DNA of 64,000 bases from Acidobacteriota bacterium. Its GTDB lineage: Bacteria > Acidobacteriota > UBA6911. Below, piece after piece: positions 8,068-15,987 of this stretch (position 1 is its first letter; each line of letters starts with the position of its first letter). The position numbers were made by a program, and so were the translations under genes. Below the pieces are notes generated by a model that saw only the letters and a program-made list of their open reading frames with translations, was not told where the DNA came from and searched no databases. The DNA is taken from positions 60,034 to 124,033 of the forward strand of contig JAFGIY010000118.1 in the NCBI GenBank assembly GCA_016929335.1, given 5' to 3'.

Positions 8068-8478
8068 TCAGGAGATCTTCTTTCCAGCATCAGCTCCGGG
8101 AGAAACAGAAAAGATCTCGTTGATTTTGATAACGATGGCACCCTTCGAATGAAGCGGTAATCCCAGTTTTTTGCCTTCCTCTTCCGTCCAGGTTTGAGTT
8201 TCATTAAAAACAGGCCCTTCGGTGACCACCGTGGCGGGACCTTTGAATTGATAGCCGGCAAAACCCTCCCAAATTGAAAGAGCACACACCGGATTTTCCT
8301 TAATATTATTAAATGTCTTGGTCATGAAAACGGCCGAAGCGAGAATCGTTTCATCATCCACGATCTTCATAAAGTTGATCGGAACGACATTTGGAACGCC
8401 CTTCTTGTCTGCTGTGGCTAACTGCTTGATTCCCACGCGGTTGAACATCTCCTGCATTTCCTTCGTCATCTTTGCCAT
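8068..8478 (-). CDS. Pyridoxamine 5'-phosphate oxidase family FMN-binding protein
   Basis: 136-aa split-barrel flavin protein. ATADKKGVPNVVPINFMKIVDDETI is interrupted in no way and matches the usual first two strands of the PPOX family; FMTKTFNNIKENPVCALSIW covers the FMN phosphate-binding region, and GPATVVTEG the dimer-interface strand. Small single-domain members like this act as flavin-dependent reductases or F420/FMN binders of unknown substrate; true pyridoxine oxidase activity is unlikely at this length. AGGGAG lies eight bases before the ATG. It stands alone between intergenic stretches, with no obvious operon partner. Confidence 0.85.
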   Translation of the reverse strand: MAKMTKEMQEMFNRVGIKQLATADKKGVPNVVPINFMKIVDDETILASAVFMTKTFNNIKENPVCALSIWEGFAGYQFKGPATVVTEGPVFNETQTWTEEEGKKLGLPLHSKGAIVIKINEIFSVSPGADAGKKIS

Positions 8479-8694
8479 ATTGATTCTCCCTTTCTTAAAT
8501 CGATATCAGGAGGACCCCGCTGATAGAAGCTGGGGGGAACAGATTTCCTCTCTTTGAGATATACAATAACCATTTATGTTAAGCAAAACCTTTTCCAATG
8601 TATCCAGCCTCATAAGGAATTATGGAAGCAGTATTAGATATTTCTTTCTCCCGGCCAATGGTATGCAGCCTCGGTGCTGTCCAAATGATGCTAT

Positions 8695-8710
8695 TGGCCG
8701 GAATCTTGCA
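8695..8710 (+). promoter_or_regulatory. Sigma-54 (-24/-12) promoter
   Basis: TGGCCGGAATCTTGCA keeps TGGC, TTGCA and the exact 12-base GG-GC spacing. Transcription would begin near 8721, giving a leader of about 130 bases before the GTG of the DUF169 gene. Confidence 0.6.
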
Positions 8711-8851
8711 TTGCATGTAATCGATTATTATTGCCAATATGCAGGTATATTTTCTTTTGGTCCACCTATGGTGCCGGGAAGAATTTTGCTTTCCGGTCGG
8801 GCAGTAAAGGAACTGATTTTAAGCGAAGCAAACCGACAGGAGGATTCCCCC

Positions 8852-9415
8852 GTGAGAAACAAATATTCTCGACGTGAAGCAATTAAGCTAAGTGTAGGGA
8901 CAGCAGCACTGGGGGTTGCCGGCTCTGCGATATCGGCAGCCGCAACAGGACTGGTTTCCTATCCTCAAGGAGCAAAAGGCATGCCGACACTCAGCGAATT
9001 CAACAAGTATGGCGAAGAACTGGAAAAGTCTCTTCTGATGAGAATTTCGCCCATAGCCGTCAAAATGCTGGAGAAGGAGGCGGACATCCCCAAAGGGGCT
9101 ATCCGGCCCAAAAAAGACCGTGGTTGCCATATTGCTCAGTGCCGGGCATTCGCCATGTCGCGGCGTGAAGGGACAACCGTAGCCATGCTGAAGGAAGACA
9201 CCTGGTGTCCGACTTCCGTCATAGCCTACGGCCTCGAAAAAAAACCGGAGTCTCTTGCGAAATGGGTTCACCCCTACAATTGTTTCGAGCATGGAAAATA
9301 TATCGGCATTGTCTCTGCGCCTCTAAAATGTGCCAATTCCCTCCCCGATGTTGTCATTGCATATCTCAAACCGGCTCAGCTTAGAGGATTGCTGCTATCA
9401 GGTTCCCTGCAATAA
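8852..9415 (+). CDS. Tat-exported DUF169 protein, truncated at the C-terminus
   Basis: 187-aa protein. The GTG start is set by a perfect AGGAGG at 8838-8843 and gives a twin-arginine signal (SRREAIKLS then an Ala/Gly-rich helix). The mature part matches DUF169: KYGEELEKSL, a Cys pair in RGCHIAQC, WCPTSVIAYGL and PDVVIAYLKPAQLRGLLLS. In full-length members this last motif is followed by ~60-80 more residues with a conserved GSC segment; here the frame ends with SGSLQ and the following 36 bases up to the next gene hold no continuation. It is therefore probably a decayed or shortened copy. DUF169 proteins are thought to bind a metal or cofactor, function unknown. Confidence 0.75.
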   Translation: MRNKYSRREAIKLSVGTAALGVAGSAISAAATGLVSYPQGAKGMPTLSEFNKYGEELEKSLLMRISPIAVKMLEKEADIPKGAIRPKKDRGCHIAQCRAFAMSRREGTTVAMLKEDTWCPTSVIAYGLEKKPESLAKWVHPYNCFEHGKYIGIVSAPLKCANSLPDVVIAYLKPAQLRGLLLSGSLQ

Positions 9416-9451
9416 TTAACGTCCAGGGTTACGGAATTAATTTTTAACTCT

Positions 9452-11722
9452 TTAAAACAGAAACCTCAGAGTTGCCCGAATGTTCCGGCCCGGGCTCAGG
9501 GCATATAGTTTGTATGTATCCAGAAAACCCTTGTATGCCCTGTCGGCTAGATTACTGATCCTCAAATCGAAAGCCATCACGTACTTTCCCAAACGTCGCT
9601 GCACCCCTGCTCCGAGATCCAGCAGAGCATACCCTGCCGTGTCCAGAGGAAACGGCTCATCGGGACCTGAAATGCTTCCTTTTCCCATAAAAGTGCTGCT
9701 GATTTCAATGTAAGGATGGATCCAGTCAGCAGATGAATTGTCGTGAAAATGCGCGGCGAACATTGCGCGATCCGGCGGAGAAAAAGGCAGCCGAGTTCCG
9801 GTGGCTATGTTTTTGGATCGCAACATATCCCCCGCGATACTTAAGGTCAGCCACGGCGATGCATCGACAGCCGCCTGCATCTCGAAGCCCTTCACGATCG
9901 CGTCGGACTGGTTGAATATGCCGACGGGCAGCCCATCCCGCATTCCGCCGGAGAGCTTCTGGTAGATGTAGTCGTCAAACCTGCTGCGGTACAAAGCCAG
10001 AAATCCTCTTGCCCGGTCCCCTTCCATTCGAAGTGTGAATTCCGTATTGAAATTCGTCTCTTCCCGCAAATCGGGATTCCCGTTTTCATACAAAAGAGCC
10101 CCATCGTGCGGGCCATCTGCGAACAGCTCATATTCGGATGGGTTTCGCCAGCCTCGGCTGAAGCTCAATCCGGCGGACAGGGTGCGATTGAATCGATAAA
10201 CGGCTCCCACCGATCCGGTTATGGGAGCATAGCTTTTTCTGAAATCATGGAGAATGCCGCGTTGCGGATTCGCAGGCAAATCCAGCAGCCGATGGTCATA
10301 GCGCAAACCCAGATTCAGAACAAGGCGATCAAGAGTTCCCGATTGTACCAGACGAATTTCTTCATATAACGCAGCAGCCCAGGTTCGATTTCGATAATAA
10401 GGGAGCAGAGTGACCGGCCCGAAGGATTCATTTTTTTGCCGGGTATATTCCATTTGGATCCATCCACGGAATGGACCGGACGGTTTGTGTTGAAGTGAGG
10501 CCCGATAGTTCTGAGTCATCAGCTGCAGGTCAACCTTGGCTCCCCGGGAGCGTCCGGCGGGGAATGCCTGTCGCGTGTTCCGGGAGATATTCGCGGCTAT
10601 ACGCCAGTCTCCCCAACTCGAAGCACCGGAGGCTTCCATCTCGCCCACGTCGTTCTCCAGGTTGAGTCGAAAATCCGGCTGGATGGGGATGTAAAAGCCG
10701 AGATCGTTTTGCCAGTGTCGATATTGTCCCCTGATACGAAAACCGGCAGGAGATCTGTAACCGATTTCCAGAAGGCCAGACAGTTGATCATAGTCTGTAT
10801 TGGGAAGATCGCCTCCCGGAGTGCGGATATTGTCTGCAGACCGCTGTGTCCAAGCAACGCGGCCGCCAAAACCTCCTCTTGCTCCTTCAATTTGAGCGTG
10901 GCCGATCCTTGCCGCATTATTGTTCGCATATCCGAAAAGGCCTTCACCATTTAATATGTAATTCCCCGTCTTCGCTGTCGGGGTTGGCGCCGACACCAGG
11001 TTGGCTAATCCGCCCATGGCCTGAGTGCCATACAGGACACTGGCCGGGCCGCGAATGACCTCAATAAAACTCGAATCATAGGTTTCGATATTTGGCATGT
11101 GCCGCCGGCTGAACTGATAATAATCGTGCGGGAATCCATTGCTTAGAACGCGTACCCGCTCATTCGTCTGCCCACGGATCATCGGCGCGCCACCAGCCTC
11201 TCCGGTTGAGATATTCCGGACCCCGGGCAAGTTTCCGACAGCTTCGCCCACGGAAAGTCCCGTCCGGGCGCGTACCTCAGAGGTATCCAGCACATTGGCT
11301 GATTGGGCAACATCCGCTCGGTCCACAGCCCATGGAGCAGCCGTAACCGTTACCGTTTCGTGAAAGTGCGGGATCGACTGCATTTCAATCTCCAGGTCCT
11401 CCTCTACGGGGACCTGAAGAACAAAGCGCTGCTCAACAAACTGAGGATGAGAAGCAAGCATGGTATAGCGGCCCGGATTGACAGACTCCAGAGAAAACCG
11501 CCCTTCGGAATTAGTGACACTTCTAACGGACATTTCCACAAGACGTACAACAACGCCTGGTATAGGGTCTTGGCTGCCAGCCTGGATAATGCGGCCTCTC
11601 AATTTGCCGTCATCTCCGCCGGCTGCTGCACACGGCAACAGAAGCATCAGCAGAAAGACAAGTAGGATACAGGCAAAAAACCGGATAAAAATCCTCATAA
11701 ATGCAAAAGCAGATCGTTGCAT
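9452..11722 (-). CDS. TonB-dependent receptor with carboxypeptidase-regulatory N-domain
   Basis: 756-aa outer-membrane importer. A signal peptide (~1-34, IRFFACILLVFLLMLLL) is followed by a carboxypeptidase-regulatory-like beta-sandwich (GRIIQAGSQDPIPGVVVRL..., ~43-120), a plug domain (~140-245; ARTGLSVGEAVGNLPGVR, IRGQTNERVRVL, VIRGPASVLYGTQAMGG) and a 22-strand barrel closing with the terminal aromatic LRFLF. It lies directly behind a small Cys membrane protein gene. In related genomes such pairs serve metal (copper-type) or metal-chelate uptake, so a metal substrate is inferred. The ATG at 11722 has GAGGG eight bases upstream. Confidence 0.88.
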   Translation of the reverse strand: MQRSAFAFMRIFIRFFACILLVFLLMLLLPCAAAGGDDGKLRGRIIQAGSQDPIPGVVVRLVEMSVRSVTNSEGRFSLESVNPGRYTMLASHPQFVEQRFVLQVPVEEDLEIEMQSIPHFHETVTVTAAPWAVDRADVAQSANVLDTSEVRARTGLSVGEAVGNLPGVRNISTGEAGGAPMIRGQTNERVRVLSNGFPHDYYQFSRRHMPNIETYDSSFIEVIRGPASVLYGTQAMGGLANLVSAPTPTAKTGNYILNGEGLFGYANNNAARIGHAQIEGARGGFGGRVAWTQRSADNIRTPGGDLPNTDYDQLSGLLEIGYRSPAGFRIRGQYRHWQNDLGFYIPIQPDFRLNLENDVGEMEASGASSWGDWRIAANISRNTRQAFPAGRSRGAKVDLQLMTQNYRASLQHKPSGPFRGWIQMEYTRQKNESFGPVTLLPYYRNRTWAAALYEEIRLVQSGTLDRLVLNLGLRYDHRLLDLPANPQRGILHDFRKSYAPITGSVGAVYRFNRTLSAGLSFSRGWRNPSEYELFADGPHDGALLYENGNPDLREETNFNTEFTLRMEGDRARGFLALYRSRFDDYIYQKLSGGMRDGLPVGIFNQSDAIVKGFEMQAAVDASPWLTLSIAGDMLRSKNIATGTRLPFSPPDRAMFAAHFHDNSSADWIHPYIEISSTFMGKGSISGPDEPFPLDTAGYALLDLGAGVQRRLGKYVMAFDLRISNLADRAYKGFLDTYKLYALSPGRNIRATLRFLF

Positions 11723-11771
11723 TTTTGTGCCCTCGATTTGAATTGGACATCAAGGCTGGGAACTCCTGGCA

Positions 11772-12077
11772 TCAAATCGATGGAGGGGCACGAACTGCCA
11801 TGCAGGCCCGGTCCGATGATATGCTGTTTGAGATCCGCGCCGGAGAAAGCGGATGATTGGCTATCAGAAGAACGGGCAAAAAGACCGAAGGGATGAAGTA
11901 CTGCAGTGTATGGCCGATGACGTTGCAAATCAGGCAGTGATGTGAGGACCCTCCGCCATCATTGTGGTCGATAGCATGAACGCATAAATGTATGAATGCA
12001 ATTGCAGGCAAGGCTAGAGCGACAATACCGGCCGCTATTGCCGCCCTTCGGAATTTCAGCCTCCAGTGGCTCATCAT
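11772..12077 (-). CDS. Small membrane protein with HCLIC motif (DUF2946-like)
   Basis: 101-aa protein with one N-terminal membrane segment (AAIAAGIVALALPAIAFIHL), then HAIDHNDGGGSSHHCLICNVI with several His and a CxxC pair, and a second hydrophobic stretch (FIPSVFLPVLLIA). The layout resembles DUF2946-type proteins found next to TonB receptors with a suspected role in copper handling. Start: two adjacent ATG codons at 12077 and 12074; either could be used. It precedes the receptor by 49 bases on the same strand. Function beyond likely metal binding is not known. Confidence 0.6.
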   Translation of the reverse strand: MMSHWRLKFRRAAIAAGIVALALPAIAFIHLCVHAIDHNDGGGSSHHCLICNVIGHTLQYFIPSVFLPVLLIANHPLSPARISNSISSDRACMAVRAPPSI

Positions 12078-12131
12078 GACCTATCGTTCCCTTAGGAAAC
12101 CACATCCCCATTTGTGCAAAAGCACCTGTCA

Positions 12132-13295
12132 CTAAAGCTGGGGCCCGCTTTCAATTGAGGAAATACCGCGAAGACGATGAACGGTATTCTTCAAGGCTTC
12201 GACAACAGCCCGGATGTCTTCTTCACGATTATCCTTGCCGAAGGAAATCCTGATGGAGCCCTGCGCTTCCTTGGACGAAAGTCCCATGGCAAGAAGGACG
12301 TGCGATGGTTCCGGATCTCCCGTGGAACAGGCGGAACCTGTCGAGATATAAATGCCTCGGAGATCCAAACTGAAAACAATGGATTCACCATCCACAGAAT
12401 CAAAACTGATGCTGGAGGTATTCGGCACCCGCGGAGCAGAAGCGCCGTTGATTCGCACTCCAGGCAAAACAGAACGGATTTCATCCTCGAACTTGTCTCG
12501 TAGATGCCGTAAACGGCTGTATTCACTTTCAGCAGACTCAGCAGCCAGATCCAGCGCATGGGACAGCCCCACAATTCCCGCGACGTTTTCTGTTCCGGCG
12601 CGATGGCCTCGTTCATGAGGCCCGCCCGTAAGAAGGGGATCAAGCGGTGTTCCCTCACGAACATACAGCGCAGCCGTTCCCTTGGGACCATAGAACTTGT
12701 GACCGGAAATAGAAATGAGGTCCGCGCCCAGCCCGCACAATTTGTGAGGCATCTTCCCGGCCGTCTGAACGGCATCGGTGTGCAACAGGATCGCGCGATT
12801 TTTAGCCAATGCGGCAATCTCCTCCACAGGCTGGATTACTCCGGTTTCGTTGTTGGCGTGCATAATGGTTATAAGCACCGTTTCACTGCAGAGGTTCTTT
12901 TCCACATCTTCAATTCTGGCAGCGCCATCAGAACCGACGGGAAGATAGGTAATCCGGAAGCCTTCCGCTTCCAGAGCCTTGCAGGTATTCAGAATGGCAT
13001 GATGCTCAATGGCCGTTGTCACAATGTGATTGCCGCGATGCAAAAGCGCGCTCGCCACGCCTCGCACAGCCAGATTGTCTGATTCCGTTCCGCAGGATGT
13101 GAAGACGATTTCCTCGGGCTTGCAGCCGAAGTGTCCGGCAACACTCTCCCTTGCCTTCTCGGTTGCGATCTTGGCTTGATTGCCGAAACTATAGGGACTG
13201 GATGGATTGCCCCAACGCTTGGTCAGATACGGCATCATGGCTTCCAGGACTCGACTATCCAGGGGAGTCGTAGCGTTGTGATCAAGGTAAATCAC
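12132..13295 (-). CDS. iscS: Cysteine desulfurase, NifS/IscS family
   Basis: 387-aa PLP enzyme that takes sulfur from L-cysteine as a persulfide for Fe-S cluster assembly. MIYLDHNATTPLD is the family start; the PLP lysine is Lys200 in SISGHKFYGPKG; the catalytic cysteine is Cys323 in STGSACSTG on the long flexible loop of group I enzymes; His98 (IEHH) and HANNETG complete the PLP site. It follows the scaffold gene by two bases on the same strand, so the two are one operon. Whether it is better called NifS or IscS cannot be decided without phylogeny. Cytoplasmic. Confidence 0.95.
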   Translation of the reverse strand: MIYLDHNATTPLDSRVLEAMMPYLTKRWGNPSSPYSFGNQAKIATEKARESVAGHFGCKPEEIVFTSCGTESDNLAVRGVASALLHRGNHIVTTAIEHHAILNTCKALEAEGFRITYLPVGSDGAARIEDVEKNLCSETVLITIMHANNETGVIQPVEEIAALAKNRAILLHTDAVQTAGKMPHKLCGLGADLISISGHKFYGPKGTAALYVREGTPLDPLLTGGPHERGHRAGTENVAGIVGLSHALDLAAESAESEYSRLRHLRDKFEDEIRSVLPGVRINGASAPRVPNTSSISFDSVDGESIVFSLDLRGIYISTGSACSTGDPEPSHVLLAMGLSSKEAQGSIRISFGKDNREEDIRAVVEALKNTVHRLRGISSIESGPQL

Positions 13296-13297
13296 TG

Positions 13298-13747
13298 CTA
13301 TTTCTCCTTATCCTCGGATTGTCTGCTTTCCCAGTCTCTAATGGCAGCCTGAAGCGCCATTACTCCAAGAAGCGAGCAGTGCTTTTTCCTTTCCGGAATT
13401 CCTCCAAGCGCTTCCACTACCTCATCGTCTGTGATGCGCCTGGCTTCGTCTATCGACTTCCCTTTTGCCAGATCGGTCAGCATGCTGCTTGTCGCAATGG
13501 CTCCGGGGCATCCGAACGATTTAAATGCAATTTTGTCGATATGGCCCGAGCGGACAGAAATCCACAGCTTCATCTGATCACCACAGGACGGATCCCCAAC
13601 CAAGCCATATCCATCGGTCTCATTCTCCGGCAACTCCCCTACATTGCGCGGATTCATGAAATGATCGATGACAGCCTCGCTGTAGTAAAGGATCGGCCCG
13701 GAATATTCAGGCTGCATTTCATTTTCATCATCTGAAGACGTATCCAT
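13298..13747 (-). CDS. iscU: Fe-S cluster scaffold, IscU/NifU N-terminal type
   Basis: 149-aa scaffold that receives sulfur from the desulfurase and iron to build [2Fe-2S]/[4Fe-4S] clusters. The three ligand cysteines are present (GDPSCGDQM, FGCPGAIA, KKHCSLL). A ~20-residue acidic leader (DTSSDDENEMQ) precedes the domain, which is longer than in the E. coli protein. The ATG at 13747 is preferred over an in-frame TTG at 13762 because GGGGGG sits about nine bases before it. It is the first gene of the pair with iscS, behind a candidate sigma-54 promoter; no IscA, HscA/B or ferredoxin gene accompanies them, unlike the full isc operon. Confidence 0.93.
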   Translation of the reverse strand: MDTSSDDENEMQPEYSGPILYYSEAVIDHFMNPRNVGELPENETDGYGLVGDPSCGDQMKLWISVRSGHIDKIAFKSFGCPGAIATSSMLTDLAKGKSIDEARRITDDEVVEALGGIPERKKHCSLLGVMALQAAIRDWESRQSEDKEK

Positions 13748-13794
13748 TAAGCGACCCCCCAACCGGTTTCTGCGAACTTAACAACGGCACATCA

Positions 13795-13810
13795 GGCAAT
13801 CTATATACCA
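13795..13810 (-). promoter_or_regulatory. Candidate sigma-54 promoter for iscU-iscS
   Basis: On the minus strand TGGTATATAGATTGCC keeps TGG, TTGC and the exact 12-base spacing, though CAC is replaced by TAT. The expected start, near 13785, leaves a 38-base leader before the ATG. A CATAATGC element lies just upstream at 13808-13815. Confidence 0.5.
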
Positions 13811-13977
13811 TAATGCTCAGAATCCAGAACATTTTGAGAACAAGGCAAATCGGGAGGATAACACAACCAGGAGCTATGCAATATGCACGATTCCATGCGG
13901 CAAATTCATACGGGGTGGGAGAAGCAAAGTCCCGCTCCTGATAAGCCTGATGGTGGATCTTCGCTATACTCCTTAAT

Positions 13978-14409
13978 CTATATCAAATCACGGTTTATAT
14001 ACTTTGCAAAGCCTCGTACCAATACCTTCCCATATTGTTCCAGTTCCGCCTCCAACACATAAAGCGGCGGCTCATATTCCCGGATCCAGGCTCTAACCGT
14101 TGCGGACTTATCGGTTTCGACGGGAAAGAGGAAACGCACAATCAGCCTGGCCGTCACCGCAACAATCCGATGAGCGAAAAGGCAGTTGGCCATCGCCGAA
14201 TCCAGCAGTAAAGAGCTTATACCTCCATGAAGATAGCCCGGATAGCCTTGATATAGCGGACTGCAATTGAACTCAGCCTGAACTCCACCGTCATCCCGAA
14301 CGGAAAATTTTAGCCCGAGCCCGGATCCATTTTCCATACTGCAACCGATACAGGCCGGATGTTCCTGTTGTCTTATGTTTTCCAGCAGCTGCTGTGTAGG
14401 ATCGGTCAT
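13978..14409 (-). CDS. PaaI-type hotdog-fold thioesterase
   Basis: 143-aa single hotdog domain of the 4HBT/PaaI family, which hydrolyses acyl-CoA thioesters. The signature YLHGGISSLLLDSAMANCLF holds the HGG loop and the Asp used in catalysis. The N-terminus carries CIGC (residues ~20-23), seen in some family members of anaerobes. The ATG at 14409 has GGAG nine bases before it; an in-frame ATG at 14424 is the alternative. It follows the NifX-like gene by 75 bases on the same strand and may be read from the same promoter. Substrate unknown. Confidence 0.82.
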   Translation of the reverse strand: MTDPTQQLLENIRQQEHPACIGCSMENGSGLGLKFSVRDDGGVQAEFNCSPLYQGYPGYLHGGISSLLLDSAMANCLFAHRIVAVTARLIVRFLFPVETDKSATVRAWIREYEPPLYVLEAELEQYGKVLVRGFAKYINRDLI

Positions 14410-14484
14410 TAAAATCGGCTCCATCGGCTTTGTCCGGACTTCCTCAGCATTAATAAACCCGGTTTGCCGCCGCCTGCCATGTTT

Positions 14485-14859
14485 TTAGTGCCCGCATTGA
14501 CCGCCGTGTTCTTTGCAGGAATCATCCATGGACAATTCCTGGAGACTGTTTTCTCCCAGCAATGCCATATTCTCACTCACGGTCGGAGCACCCGCCCTGT
14601 AGACCTTCACACCCATTGCATTTAACTTCATAATTGCTCCGGGTCCGATTCCGCCCACAACCAGTGCATCAAGACTGTTTCCTCCAAGAGTCGCAATCGG
14701 ATTGCATACGCCGTGTTCACGATGGGCGTTTGAATTATCTACTGCCGAAATCTGATTCAGCTCCGTATCGACGATAACAAATGCGGGAGCCGAGCCAAAA
14801 TGACCGTATACAGTGCTTTGTAATCCCTCATTAAACTGAACCGCAAATCCAACCTTCAT
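14485..14859 (-). CDS. NifX/NifB-C-type cofactor-binding-like protein
   Basis: 124-aa protein of the same fold as the gene at 72 but a clear paralogue, with MKVGFAVQFNEGLQSTVYGHFGS at positions split by the family's first loop, NSNAHREHGVCNP, and DALVVGGIGPGAIMKLNAMGVKVY in the core. The tail CKEHGGQCGH, together with HREHGVC, gives two His/Cys-rich spots that could hold metal. GGAG precedes the ATG. A candidate sigma-54 promoter lies about 75 bases upstream and a divergent DUF364-type gene follows. It is probably a carrier of an iron-sulfur or molybdenum-type cofactor; the exact cargo is unknown. Confidence 0.85.
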   Translation of the reverse strand: MKVGFAVQFNEGLQSTVYGHFGSAPAFVIVDTELNQISAVDNSNAHREHGVCNPIATLGGNSLDALVVGGIGPGAIMKLNAMGVKVYRAGAPTVSENMALLGENSLQELSMDDSCKEHGGQCGH

Positions 14860-14933
14860 CTTTTTCTCCTTTGATTTTCAGGAGGGTATCTCACGCTATG
14901 GAGACAGCCTCCTGCCATTTATGCGCTTCTTAT

Positions 14934-14949
14934 GCAATTATTTGGCCCT
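14934..14949 (-). promoter_or_regulatory. Candidate sigma-54 promoter for the NifX-like gene
   Basis: On the minus strand GGGCCAAATAATTGCA keeps GGC, TTGCA and the 12-base spacing. The expected start near 14924 leaves about 65 bases before the ATG. Confidence 0.5.
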
Positions 14950-15013
14950 AGTACCGGGATATAAGGCTCACGTGCCCCGGGGCATCGTGTTTCTGTTATC
15001 ATAATATCCTCAG

Positions 15014-15029
15014 GGGTACAATCATTGCG
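15014..15029 (+). promoter_or_regulatory. Candidate sigma-54 promoter for the DUF364-type gene
   Basis: GGGTACAATCATTGCG keeps GG, the AC pair, TTGC and the 12-base spacing. It would start transcription near 15040, about 70 bases before the ATG at 15109, and is divergent to the candidate at 14934. Confidence 0.4.
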
Positions 15030-15108
15030 TTGCTCAATCAGTCCATTCTGACAGCAAAAGCCCCGAATAAAGGGATTATCATACCATAGCGTACGGAGGA
15101 TTCGTTTT

Positions 15109-15855
15109 ATGTTGGTTGATGAAATTGTAGAACAAGGTCTTGCGATGGCGGATCCGCATATCGCCGTGGATATTCGAATCGGCCTTGGTTATACGGCGGT
15201 GCGTCTGGAGAACGGGCGTTGCGGATTAGGTTATACGCTGCATGAAAAAGAATATGAATCCTGTTGCGTAATGCCGGATGCAGGCAGCCTGGCCGGACGA
15301 AAGGCGTCGGAGCTTATAGCGTGGATGAAATCTCCGGATGTAACCGCATGTGCTGTCGCATTGGCAACTCTCAACGCCTTGATTACAGCCCCTTCCGCGG
15401 CTGCTGCTTCGGATATTCTCGACCTGATACCCATCGGGCCGGAAGATGCGGTTGGAATGATCGGCTATTTCGGACCGCTGGTAGAGCCAATAAAAAAGAA
15501 AGCCCGCGCACTGCACATCTTCGAACGCAAGCCGGAACCCGAATATCAAATACTGCCCGAATCAGCGACAAAGGATCTTCTTCCCCAATGCCAGGTTGTT
15601 ATAGTGACTGCGACCTCGCTCCTGAACCATACCATTGACGGGCTTCTTGATTTGTCCAGGGAAGCCCGGGAAGTCGCAATTCTGGGACCTTCCACTCCCT
15701 TCCTTCCGGAAATTTTCAAACGCCATGGAGTAACAGTGCTTTCCGGCGTGCAGGTCGAAGATCCGGCAAAAGTACTTCAAATTGTCAGTGAAGCGGGAGG
15801 CACGCGCCAGTTCCTCCGGGCAACCCGCAAGTTGTCCCTGCGTTGTACAGCCTGA
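15109..15855 (+). CDS. DUF4213/DUF364 putative heavy-metal chelation protein
   Basis: 248-aa cytoplasmic protein with an N-terminal DUF4213 part (~5-90; VDIRIGLGYTAVRLENG) and a C-terminal DUF364 Rossmann-like part (~110-235; VGMIGYFGPLVEPIK, ERKPEPEY, VIVTATSLLNHTIDGLL, ILGPSTPFLPEIF). The family is annotated as binding heavy metals or metal cofactors and occurs near nitrogenase-like, molybdenum or corrinoid genes in anaerobes; the function is not established. ACGGAGGA precedes the ATG. It lies between a NifX-like gene and the sigma-54 activator, which supports a shared cofactor function. Confidence 0.85.
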   Translation: MLVDEIVEQGLAMADPHIAVDIRIGLGYTAVRLENGRCGLGYTLHEKEYESCCVMPDAGSLAGRKASELIAWMKSPDVTACAVALATLNALITAPSAAAASDILDLIPIGPEDAVGMIGYFGPLVEPIKKKARALHIFERKPEPEYQILPESATKDLLPQCQVVIVTATSLLNHTIDGLLDLSREAREVAILGPSTPFLPEIFKRHGVTVLSGVQVEDPAKVLQIVSEAGGTRQFLRATRKLSLRCTA

Positions 15856-15926
15856 CAATAATTCTTCCAATGAAAGCGCACGCTATTTCATGTTATCTCT
15901 CTCCTGCTTTTTGAAATTTTTTGCAG

Positions 15927-15968
15927 AATGCAATAATTTTGGAAATATTCGGTGCATAATGCAATAAT
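15927..15968. promoter_or_regulatory. Two 11-bp direct repeats upstream of the sigma-54 activator
   Basis: AATGCAATAAT occurs at 15927-15937 and again at 15958-15968, exactly 31 bases apart (about three helical turns), in front of the GTG at 15988. It is a candidate control site for the regulator gene. Confidence 0.4.
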
Positions 15969-15987
15969 CCGTTAGGAGAAGATTATA

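Noticed and set aside
7673..8152. 159-codon plus-strand frame
   Set aside because: It runs through the REP doublet and overlaps the 3' end of the FMN-binding gene; no ribosome site and no family match.
14400..14484. Possible further sigma-54 box upstream of the thioesterase gene (TGGCAGGCGGCGGC on the minus strand)
   Set aside because: GG and GC are 11 bases apart rather than 12, and the TTGC box is missing.
15940..15958. Possible sigma-54 box before the activator gene itself (TTGGAAATATTCGGTGC)
   Set aside because: GG-GC spacing is 13 and the -12 box is poor, so the activator is probably read from another promoter.
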